DNA of 64,000 nt from Allacma fusca (Eukaryota; Arthropoda; Collembola; Symphypleona; Sminthuridae). The translations under genes were made by a program, and so were the position numbers. Positions within the stretch are counted from its first letter, which is position 1. Every line of letters starts with the position of its first letter. The stretch lies in contig OX359249.1 of the NCBI GenBank assembly GCA_947179485.1, forward strand, positions 49,177,402 through 49,241,401, written 5' to 3'. Positions 32,301-37,799 of this stretch are shown piece by piece. Under the pieces are notes generated by a model that saw only the letters and a list, made by a program, of their open reading frames with translations, ran no database searches and was not told where the DNA came from.

Positions 32301-33528
32301 CCCAGTTACCGTCATTGATTTGTAAATCAGAAATTGTCTCCTTTGCCTCACCATCGGCCAGGGCCTCAATCAAGAGACGCAGTTTCTCCGAGGATGAGTA
32401 GACGGTGGATGTTGCGATGAGTGATGAAAATTCACTTCTGAACATAGGCCATTCTCTGTGGGCACCGCTAAATTTGGGTACGGCCACACGAGGCGTCTCG
32501 AGACGAGAACTGGTAACAGATATGCTGAGAGATTTGCCAATATCTGTTAGATCTGCACGAACCTTTGTATACGAGGCTTCCAGCGCTGTTTGTGCATTAA
32601 GCGCAATGGTTCGCTCGTTAGGTGGCGTGGCTTGAGGGTCATCCTTAAAGTTTTGGTAACAGCTTAGTCGAAGCTTTTGTACCTCAGAATTTAAGGACGT
32701 GAGGTCATCCAAATTGATGGTGACCTGAGTCGCAGTCAGCTGAGGCCCTGATGTCCTATTATGACTCACGACTTGCTTCTCGTAATCATGTATTTTGTCT
32801 GCCAACGCATCGTGCAGATTCACATGGTCCTGCTTGGATTTCACCATGGTACTGTTGCCTGATGGTGTTCCTTGAGGAGGAGGAGAAGGTGGAGGAACCG
32901 GCGGAGGGTTTCCTGGGATCTGCTGATGGATCCCGGGACTATGCGGATTAGTCCCTTGAGATGAAATCGGCGGTGGATTTCCTTGAGAGGTCGTCTGATC
33001 AGGCTGCTGAGGAGGGAACTGCGTTTGGCCCTGTGGCTGCGTCTGTTCTCTTCGTGTTGCTCCTGATGGCCCTGCTTGTGGATCAGACGGTTGATCGGTA
33101 CCCTTCTTTGGGGGCACACTAGAGTAGTCTGGATTCTTGTCCCTTGAGTCGGAATCCGAGTCGTCAGACCGGCGTGGATCTTCGGGTTGCCCACTGCTAG
33201 TTCTGAGAGTCTTGAATCTTGTGTCGATGTCTTCTTCGTCGGTTTCTTCCGTTTCCGCAGTTGAGGAAACTGGATTGTCGTCGGAGTCGACACTGACGTA
33301 ATAATCGGCCTGAATGAGGCTACCTAAACCACTGTCTAGGATTTCTTGTTGAAGTTGAACTTCCGATCTTCGGAATCGGGCTTCTTCCTTAGCGTGTTGC
33401 TGGCTAGCAACTTCTTCTGCCTTTGCTTCTGGACTTGGGGGTTCTTCAGGGAGAATGGAGTGAAATTCAGTAAAGGAAATAGATGGATCGTCGATTTGGT
33501 CAACTATATAGAGTTTTAATATGTCCAC
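23392..33528 (-). CDS. Gag-Pol-GPCR-Env polyprotein, 3378 codons
   Basis: One uninterrupted frame. The listed first codon is GTG. The frame is open further 5' to the UAG at 33628, and the first ATG is at 32847 (residue 228), just before the Gag core. Residues 1-227 are acidic then Pro/Gln-rich. Gag with a WPMFRSEF motif is about 340-560, three zinc knuckles 630-694, protease LLDTGAQ (D745), RT YMDD (D1152, D1153), RNase H (D1327), integrase D1705, D1771, E1826, DUF5641-like to about 2010, GPCR 2015-2395, envelope about 2400-3378. Normally BEL/Pao ends after the DUF5641 region. Expression could use UAG readthrough, internal initiation or splicing; the sequence alone does not decide. Confidence 0.9.
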   Translation of the reverse strand: MDILKLYIVDQIDDPSISFTEFHSILPEEPPSPEAKAEEVASQQHAKEEARFRRSEVQLQQEILDSGLGSLIQADYYVSVDSDDNPVSSTAETEETDEEDIDTRFKTLRTSSGQPEDPRRSDDSDSDSRDKNPDYSSVPPKKGTDQPSDPQAGPSGATRREQTQPQGQTQFPPQQPDQTTSQGNPPPISSQGTNPHSPGIHQQIPGNPPPVPPPSPPPQGTPSGNSTMVKSKQDHVNLHDALADKIHDYEKQVVSHNRTSGPQLTATQVTINLDDLTSLNSEVQKLRLSCYQNFKDDPQATPPNERTIALNAQTALEASYTKVRADLTDIGKSLSISVTSSRLETPRVAVPKFSGAHREWPMFRSEFSSLIATSTVYSSSEKLRLLIEALADGEAKETISDLQINDGNWVIAWTRMTDRYDSPRETVHACLRPLLELPALISQSETGLHKLISTVRTTRSQLKQVQLGAVTEAEVLYLHFILGRLDSRTLNEFNQSLPNNDVPALDTCIQFLEKQAKNVGLTKEIRTNSISTLNTSKSQVRSRKEHRVMIATSDSECGYTSSESISAPRSRKLKSKKNQPRGKSPGFKTKRTVATVKRRTSQTRSRSSSVESLPRQGKPTLRPKPGLRVCSYCGSSFHSIYSCGQFMGLNVSQRKDWIKANQRCFNCLGRHQSTDCHSTRTCAICQKRHNTALHSDKTVGFSPKPSVHTVFHQSIKEGEESGLLPTAVVAIEHGRQSVLARCLLDTGAQNSFVTEKVVNRLKLPKTAGDESFSVAGGNNLPVLGKTSFWIRSLKYPDKTFQIDAHILPEITADLPNQPIDIQDWNHLVKVPLADPDFSLPGPIHVLLGIPVIDRLFRSRKIRGQRGTPSAYSTDLGYIVMGPIPAQHANQVLTVYPSKQLEFDIEKFWNIEEIPMQKALTEQEQICENHYKINTVRLDNGQYQVRWPFKPEHPELGSSRELATSRWMSVEKKILRSPEAMASYHAQLQEYLDFNQMEEVPPAELNKTPSYYMPHHAVIKASSTSTKLRVVFDASASTSTGVSLNDILIPGPTVQPKLFDHLLRFRLRSVALVADIKTMYRQISVHPDDRDYCRIVWRPDPSQPLKSYRMTVIPFGTSPAPFLACRTLIQVAEDERDNFPQAADTVLQDFYMDDLLASVKDEAAAIELQNQLIKMLSSAHFALRKWSSNSTKVLENIPEDYRETQIPMKIDESDTVKTLGLRWNPATDLFSFQVTIEWKKSHTKRTLLSEISKIYDPLGWLSPTIVKAKILMQGIWTRDLEWDQELPEDLQTLWIDYASQLFNLESIRIPRYLQYVDDNVYELHGFSDASEKAYSAVIYLRGVHNNQVTSRLVVAKTRVAPIKILTLPRLELQGAVLLAQLMHHVRTTWNVPIQTSHYWSDSKIVLHWIQSSPSRWKIYVANRIQQIQDVSDSSQWHHVRSEDNPADCASRGISPEELPAHALWWNGPSWLAETTYNIPDLMSLDGNTTTGEEKKIVLAIQKKIDMRTIIQDLADISSWKKILATMVLLQRVKLLHSFRINWTNPPTPRELDNAEDLLTRLLQQKYFSDVIQNLTDNKSQITTDRHLRTLCLFLDHQQILRVGGRLRNDNLSYHIKHPALLPGSDAIVSSMILHYHQLLAHAGFRTTYNHIRQRYWIHGGNRTVKSIINKCVLCFRLRAKPMEQLMAPLPAYRLNPTRPFLLVGVDYAGPYELKNFCGNRSTKFKVWICLFTCLVSRAIHLELVSSMTYEGFLLALRRFMARRGRPSDIYSDNGLNFVGANNYMSTTVESLMELRQAQDKILPDIQLEKINWHFNPPRAPHQGGVWEACVKLVKTYLKKIVDQDIYNFEEFETILIFTEALVNSRPLTPMSTDPHDLEALTPAHFLVGTSLMWTPEHDLTNLNVNRLDQFQRIQRRSTELWKRWQLEYLTTLQRRSQWQSTQPNLNIGDMVLVMEDNLPPMQWKLGRIKETHPGKDGLVRVTTVETEGSYRSKKGQTEKFTKEFVRPITKLAKLPMDDDIQSEDMDEKKISTATLLTRKRTRKRTTPRKWISTFICMCLIHTTMCEEQPLTKFPEDFTETTTDNGTYQFTEASKPGTRELHKPALMYYAIFLSVIGSLGNIMTVTALCNSSSLRRQTTTWFTLSLSISDFLFSVIALPFTAFRHAGLTWVKDSSWCQLGPFIYYGSVTCSIITITTITINRYIRIVHFHLYHRVFTYRKTTLVIIGIWILSYGFMIPALLGIWGKFAYITSYKSCYLRADKSGRSPRTMMILLQIIVPVITTIMCYIAILYHVVKARKALRRCQSRGNIENSETLDFATTAEKQLTRSIVIIFGCFLMCYMPALTIHTIISKETVHQDIILFCDALTWTLPCLNLLIYTIMNQQYRKAYCQLLWPQEGRRFSISCNLSCLTTLLILFLAITHTGAEAETKNKMTSIFSVCKYQWNTHHEIPMCTRSVQWLKILPDGNICYRTHACASKQAVNTEAKGCIQPEDACPKWNKLELDQLDCQTDELSTDGSLLELPGTQSNFCAVGDYILRHCRHFIEEVKYVPVATIRDKVYPLSSLHLRQEPQLQRFASYNCSGNCENVDCAMGQCRGDTVFCKYFMCNPENTNCVCTYDPKTVVYKIKTDQGDVTPTCWGHLYTLTRKEDRSQTQDHYECDDCEAECTRYGLKVTTPGKVARYIKAQKNPGFVSTMPTSESTEVHLTNNMLTATGKLTIELWFPNYDSPTMLERNCPRIPVCELITCHLCMDRWGNVSCYNIYQWIILSTLGITLAIIIILVMYVTRALMWISWYACWPARVCLRIQRQRKQRQRNVRGVHRRNDDDEHPLLDQSSNPYQPTTLASVDEVRTTGPRGRNRPNRYFPGAYLGISIILAALIARAYSCSNFAAMTTSSRECTVNSENEIACSVRINTRLALSPLGQQSCFRIEDNHNKLLGTITVETKSVALKCKKQLLYYVPKAVSNCHSSFLCYNLYSDAECHGYKCRDFKTNDTVKGFKDSKGHLGWSYCKGLRHPKCPWILTEDCNYYRLWLENPTNEAYAVYNCPEWTFSSNLVITLNMGDKIIRNETRLDAGLNQEIDGITFTLVSISTPPMPLLNDCILTKGKQSALAPCNSREETTLNKLGEIQCNTLQDAKALNQNCFGSMHLIRAIADLDGVRCISELLDPEKLMAINPMPLKIANGILLGHEDDIVFESSTNTLLELQIVTENYHLTKEVEESKCFAEFIKLEGCYSCLQGATLTLEAKVEHGETVASLECADAGFFIPVPLKTDSEAHHLIIKLDTPEVDMKCEFKCSKNTIKLDIKGHLQYLSNVDVRNSHMTVAYEPLDTHTGFSLLSLTGLGWYNWFIRGVTVLVIIAVIILTLWLGSQAMIKKLL
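26330..27486 (-). CDS. Captured class A GPCR, Tre1/Moody-like
   Basis: About 385 residues (2015-2395 of the polyprotein). A hydrophobic leader (WISTFICMCLIHTTMC) and a Thr-rich N-terminus precede seven membrane segments. TM1 has GSLGN, TM2 SLSISDFLFS, TM3 ends TITINRYIRI, TM4 IIGIWILSYGFMIPALLGIWG, TM6 CFLMCYMPALTI, TM7 PCLNLLIY, then NQQYRKAY. The NRY in place of DRY, and the long TM4/loop match, resemble insect Tre1/Moody receptors, which act in germ-cell migration and barrier formation. TM7 has NLLIY instead of NPxxY, so signalling may be altered. Host capture is inferred from family knowledge. Cysteines for the TM3-ECL2 disulfide appear present. Confidence 0.85.
27487..32847 (-). CDS. Gag-protease-RT-RNase H-integrase region
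   Basis: This is the canonical BEL/Pao part of the long frame, starting at the first in-frame Met (MVKSKQDHV). Three knuckles are intact: CSYCGSSFHSIYSC, CFNCLGRHQSTDC and CAICQKRHNTALH. Protease has DTG, RT has FYMDD, RNase H has FSDASEKAY. Integrase has VDYAGPY, YSDNGLNF and HQGGVWEACVK. The C-terminal domain ends GKDGLVRVTTVE and so on. All catalytic residues are present and nothing breaks the frame, so this copy may be retrotransposition-competent. Confidence 0.93.
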
Positions 33529-33795
33529 AAACTCTTGATAAAATTCTTCGTTGAGTTCAACGGCTAGTTTCCTGGCTACTGCCTTTTGAAATTTTCGAAA
33601 TATAACGACAAAATCGTCGTCTGTGGGCTAATTTCCAGCGTTAAAATGGCGTGGAAGTTCGACAGTAAAATTGGTAGGTGATACAATGTGGAATTTGAAA
33701 TTCTGCCTTCGGCGTAGAGTTTCTTCTACGGGAAATGCGAGAACCTTTGGTGATCCGGTACCACCTTCCTTGGCGGCTTGTAATCTTTCGGCTAA

Positions 33796-35380
33796 GGGGG
33801 CATGCACAAATTATATAACGCTAATTTGCCACATTTTTGACCACCTCCGACCCCGCGTAACGCATACGTAACGCTGTCATCTAACCCCCACCATCATACA
33901 TAACGCAATGATAACTAATTTAATTTAACCGATAATAAATGTTCATTATGATATGCCTTAATTTAATCCAAACTTTGCATAGATCATACGGCGTAGTTTC
34001 CTCAGCCGATCTTCGGGTACCCGAACATCGGATGGTACTGGACAGGCCTCTTTAGCATGAAAAGGACTTGAACAACTCCAACAGAACCTGCCGTAAAAAT
34101 GTATCCGAAAATTGTTTGCACTTCATTCCTTGTCAAATCAGTGACATCCCACGTAATAAGCTGTAAAAAATGGCGTAGAATGCTCCCAGCTTCTGTGTCA
34201 GGTATTTCTGTCAGTAGAATGACCTCTTCAGTCGTAGCCAGCTTCGTTTGTGGTGTCACGGCAGATATTCTAAAATGAAATAATAGAAGTAGTAACATAA
34301 GTAAGAAGGTACATGGGGTGTTATAATTAATATTAAGTCTAATAAAAATATATTGTTACCTTAAAAAGCACCGAAAAGGGCAATCTAAAGTTTGATGATC
34401 GTGGGCTTCACAATTCATACATGAGGAGTCACTAAACACCGTGATTCCACTTCTTACCCTGGGGTACCCCAGGGTGAGTTGTTCTTGAAGGACAGCTATT
34501 TGTTGAGTCTGCTGTTGTATAGTGCTATTCTGCACGGCCAGCGTCTGATGAAGTTCCGTAACTTCTTCCCTTAACTGATCTTGTTCCAAAGACATTTGCG
34601 CCATCATCTGTGACAACTCATCAACCTCATATTCCATTGTAGGATGGAGCAGGATAGTAGAGATTGGAGGTACCCCCTTTCTGCATATTGGACACCTACA
34701 AAATTAAATACATAACAATTTAAAGGATTTAATCAAGATTTTCAGGATTTTCATCCTCTCCTCTCTTTTCTTAATGACAGTTGCCTTTAATAGTGCGTTA
34801 AATAGATTTTTCAAAACTGATTTACTGTAAATATGTTAACAGTTTTTATAAAATGAGACTAAAATTCACTCCGGCTGGGATCGCCTTTGGGAGTGCTAAA
34901 ATAATTACAATAAAGTAATAAAAATATACAACTTACATGTTTGTATTAAGCGATCTATCCTTTGCAACATCCTGTGGATTCAATCTGGCTAGTTGTGCGG
35001 CGGCTACAAACGATTTGTCCAGATAGTCAGTGTGGAATACATGACCACAAGAAGTTGTTACGATCGCAGATTCTTCAGGGGTGCCCCTGAAGATCTCGAA
35101 GCAAGTGCCACATCCGAAATACTTTGTCATGATGAAATTACTCGTGTCTTGTAGAAATTGCAGTTCTTTGATTTTCCCACATATTCTTAAAATTTAAACC
35201 TCGCTCCCAAATATTTTCACTAAATATTCCAAGAATGCCTACGCGTTAAAATCGGGTCTAATCAAATATTGCGTTACGTAAAAGAGTACACAGGTACTAC
35301 CTACTGTGCGTAACGTTAGCGTAACGTTAAGAAAAACCACCACCGATCGACTAAGCGTTACATAATTTGTGCATGCCCCC
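33796..35380 (-). mobile_element. Harbinger-like TIR element carrying a RING-finger gene
   Basis: Ends GGGGGCATGCACAAATTAT and its complement, with TAACGCT following, are perfect or near-perfect terminal inverted repeats. They are flanked by TAA duplications (33793-33795 and 35381-35383). The 3-bp TWA target and G-rich ends fit PIF/Harbinger. There is no transposase ORF. Instead it contains a three-exon gene on the minus strand. It sits inside ORF-B of the young giant element, so it is the newest insertion of this nest. Confidence 0.88.
34002..35130 (-). CDS. Spliced RING-finger/coiled-coil gene inside the TIR element
   Basis: Three exons: 35130-34937, 34695-34360 and 34272-34002 (third exon starts at the acceptor near 34269), with donors GTAAGT and GTAACA and AG acceptors. 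The total coding length is divisible by three, giving about 265 residues. The RING spans the exon 1/2 junction: CGTCFEIF, CGHVFH, then CPICRKG in exon 2. The sixth ligand (C after HxxH) is Tyr in HTDYL, so zinc binding may be incomplete. A Gln-rich coiled coil (EQDQLREEVTELHQTL) and a small Cys/His cluster (CMNCEAHDHQTLDC) follow. RING proteins are usually E3 ubiquitin ligases. Exon 3 has a hydrophobic stretch near its end. It is probably a captured host gene, resembling TRAIP-type RING/coiled-coil proteins only loosely. Confidence 0.75.
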
Positions 35381-35875
35381 TAAGTAGTTATACTTTCTTG
35401 TAGCCTTCGGTGTTTCACTTGCGGGAACAGTGGCAGCTGCAGCTGCGGTTGCACTGAGTACCTTCGCGGTTGGGGGAGGTTGTCTCTTTCGGATCTCTTG
35501 AAGGACCCACTGATCGATATCCGGGTAATTTTGTTTCAGAAAGTAGAGATTCAAACGGATCTTCGTACGTATTAATTCGTCGACCTTTGTTTGATTACCA
35601 GCCTCTTCATATAACTCGATGCCCCACTGGCAGAGATAGTACTGGTACTTCCAGTAATCTATGTCGTAATGGTCTCGACGAATTCTTCCGGTTTTTTCAC
35701 TTTTGGTACCGGGAATTCTCGTGTCCGGGTCAGTGTAGTTTTGTAGATCTTCCCACTGAAACATTGACTGACTCTGGGGTTTTGTAGGTCATTTGTGCCC
35801 CTCGCGGAGGGGAAATGTGCTAGACCGACAATACCTTAAGTAACAGTTAGAATTATAAAAAGCGATTGCCGTTTT

Positions 35876-36235
35876 CTAAGGATGCAGACCTCGGTCATAT
35901 AAATCCTGTTCCCAGTCGAATACTAATTGTTCGTAAGTAAATAACAGATCAAAAATGGTCTGGAATTTTTGATTTATTAATATATCAGGAATTGAAGGCA
36001 ATCTTTCTATTATTCTATGAAAGCTATCCTGAATGGACTTCACTTGATCACGCCTATTCTTTATGATTTGAAAGTGGGTGCTAATACCTGTAAAATTACT
36101 AACCGGTGATGGATTATGCTTATAACCTTCTACTTGATCATGAAGTGCAATTACCACGTTGTTAGTTAATTTCAACACTTGACCATAAAATTCACTGGTA
36201 GTACGGTATGGAGGATAGGTCTTAGATGAGGACAT
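35876..36235 (-). CDS. Accessory ORF-A of the giant element
   Basis: 119 residues from the ATG at 36235. The open frame extends upstream into the LTR (36535), but that would read through the primer-binding site and encodes low-complexity Pro/Ser/Ala sequence, so the internal Met (MSSSKTYPPY) is a better start. The product is predicted mostly helical (EFYGQVLKLTNNVVIALHDQ) with no signal peptide or membrane segment. I do not recognise it. It could be a leader or structural accessory protein. Confidence 0.5.
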   Translation of the reverse strand: MSSSKTYPPYRTTSEFYGQVLKLTNNVVIALHDQVEGYKHNPSPVSNFTGISTHFQIIKNRRDQVKSIQDSFHRIIERLPSIPDILINQKFQTIFDLLFTYEQLVFDWEQDLYDRGLHP

Positions 36236-36500
36236 AAATGGAGGAATTAGGTTAAGCAACGTCCGGGAGACGATGAAAACCTGGGTACCGGCGGGTATCG
36301 CGGCAGCGAGCGATGATCCGGGTAGCGGGATGATGCGGGCCAGAAGAAGGAGAGTGGCGGAAGAGCCAGGAGACGACACAAAAGGCAGTTGACGGGGCTC
36401 GGCGGGGGGCAGGACCTTTCCGGCGGCAGCAACTGGCGTCCTTCTGCTCGGAGCACAATTCGGGATGAATCCGGGGCGGGAGCCTGGAGGAGACCGTAGT

Positions 36501-36518
36501 CGATAAGTCGGGGAACCA
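36501..36518 (-). other. Primer-binding site of the giant element
   Basis: On the minus strand, TGGTTCCCCGACTTATCG starts two bases after the 5' LTR and begins with TGG, the complement of a tRNA CCA end. It differs from the site in the smaller BEL element, so a different tRNA primer is likely. The tRNA was not identified. Confidence 0.65.
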
Positions 36519-36520
36519 AA

Positions 36521-37123
36521 TGATGCGTTGAGCAAAATAAAGAAGTTGAGGAGAAGTTTGTTCAGACAATATTATTTATTTGAACTGATCAAATCCCAAA
36601 ATTGTACTGATTTTACATGCTGAATATGTACGCTATTTATACTAAAGTTAGAAGGACAAAATATGTCAAAAAACAACTTTAAGGTAAATTTGTACAAGTA
36701 AAATCTAATTAAAGTTGACAATAAGAATTGTAGGAAAAAGTAGAATTATTCAATTTGTTGTTCTTAACTAATTAACATATACGCAAGCAGGCTCTCGTCC
36801 GTGGTTTCATCTTACCACGGAAGTGAGAGGCAATCAATGGTTTAAGGATTGTGTGTGACGGCATTGGCATTGAACTTCATGCTCAACCGCACACAAATGG
36901 GAAACCTGTTATGAACGGGATTCCTTGTGTGGACGGGAAACCAGAAGGTCGTCTTGTCCACACTTACAATGTCAAGATAAAGAAACATGTAATTAATACT
37001 TGTTTCACAAGTCATCTTCCTTTTGGGGAATTTTGTTTGTGAGCAACAGGTACATAATCACACGTGCGTATTTGCTTACGTAAATACGTAGTTATATAAT
37101 AATATTGTTTGCATAGCACAACA
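36521..37123 (-). repeat. 5' LTR of the giant element
   Basis: 603 bp. On the element's strand it begins TGTTGTGC and ends CGCATCA. It differs from the other LTR at 36867 (G here, T at 23056). The 63-codon ORF seen on the opposite strand is repeated in both LTRs and is not supported as a gene. Confidence 0.95.
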
Positions 37124-37760
37124 CCTTCTCCGCTTTTTCTTTATTCCTACCTGCGAGATGAATACAGGAAGGTTTTTTGCCTTCAGTATTCTTTTACTAT
37201 TAAGTACGGATTCCTAATTGGTCTAATGAAACTCACTATCACCGCCCTTGGTTTTCCTTGCGCTCCGTTCCTAACCCTATAAGCAGTATCAATAAAAATC
37301 TCATCAATTTCCAATTCATTACAAATAAAATTAGTCACAATCTCTGCTCACAAGCTTCTGGCGTGTTTCTTCCTTCCTCTCTGCCAGGCCGTAAAATACC
37401 AAGTCGTTTTCCTACAGATGCGGTCAATTCTATTTTCAGCGACGGTTGCTCTCTATTTAGCTCATGATTTCCGTCCTGTAGCGCCACGACATTTGATTTA
37501 AGGGATTCCATTTCACCTTCCAATTCTTCTACTCTTGCCTCCAGTACTTCAATCCTTCCAGTCATCACTTCCTGGATGTCAGCGAGTTTTTTGGTGAGGG
37601 TAATGGTCTGCATACTTGTAAGTATCCTTTGGGATTCTGTTATCCTGTTCTCCATTTCGCTCAGCATTTTTGCTATTACGGTCATATCTACTTGCGATAG
37701 GTGTGAGAAATTATTGACGAGAAACAAGTCAGACTATATCAACAACAAGACATGCGAAAT
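37124..37760 (-). mobile_element. Non-LTR retrotransposon, 5' part (ORF1)
   Basis: This continues the interrupted element at 19600-22709. The 129-codon ORF (37727-37335) is a long coiled coil (EARVEELEGEMESLKSNVVA), and translation to its left gives an RRM-like ORF1 core (IDTAYRVRNGAQGKPRAVIV) in another frame. This coiled-coil plus RRM layout is typical of ORF1 proteins that bind element RNA. The frame shift between the two shows decay. Confidence 0.7.
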
Positions 37761-37799
37761 TTGTTTACTCGCAACGTTCTCTCGAGACTCGCAATAATC

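Larger units (their letters stand above)
33628..35764 (-). pseudogene. Accessory ORF-B, split by a nested transposon
   Basis: The first part is 35764-35381 (MFQWEDLQNYTDPDTR and on) and the second 33795-33628. They are separated by the TIR element at 33796-35380. The element plus its TAA duplication keeps the phase, so the pre-insertion frame encoded about 182 residues. It has a Tyr/Trp-rich helical N-terminal half, an Ala/Pro linker and a basic C-terminal part. It ends at UAG (33630-33628), which is in the same frame as the downstream Gag-Pol-GPCR-Env polyprotein. The family is unknown. Confidence 0.6.
22710..37123 (-). mobile_element. Giant BEL/Pao retrotransposon with GPCR and phlebovirus-like Env
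   Basis: 14.4 kb on the minus strand, flanked by CCTTC duplications (22705-22709 and 37124-37128). Its 603-bp LTRs differ at one base in my reading. Internal order from the 5' end: primer-binding site, ORF-A, ORF-B, UAG, Gag, protease, RT, RNase H, integrase, GPCR, Gn-like and Gc-like envelope, 3' LTR. Without the nested 1585-bp TIR element it would be about 12.8 kb, very large for BEL/Pao (usually 5-9 kb). The 3378-codon frame has no stop, so it was under selection or inserted very recently. Confidence 0.95.

Noticed and set aside
32841..33293. 150-codon minus-strand ORF overlapping the polyprotein
   Set aside because: It is an out-of-frame shadow of the Pro/Gln-rich N-terminal region.
36247..36535. 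N-terminal extension of ORF-A into the LTR, and overlapping ORFs at 36252-36569
   Set aside because: They read through the primer-binding site and encode Pro/Ser/Arg-rich low-complexity sequence. The Met at 36235 is more plausible.
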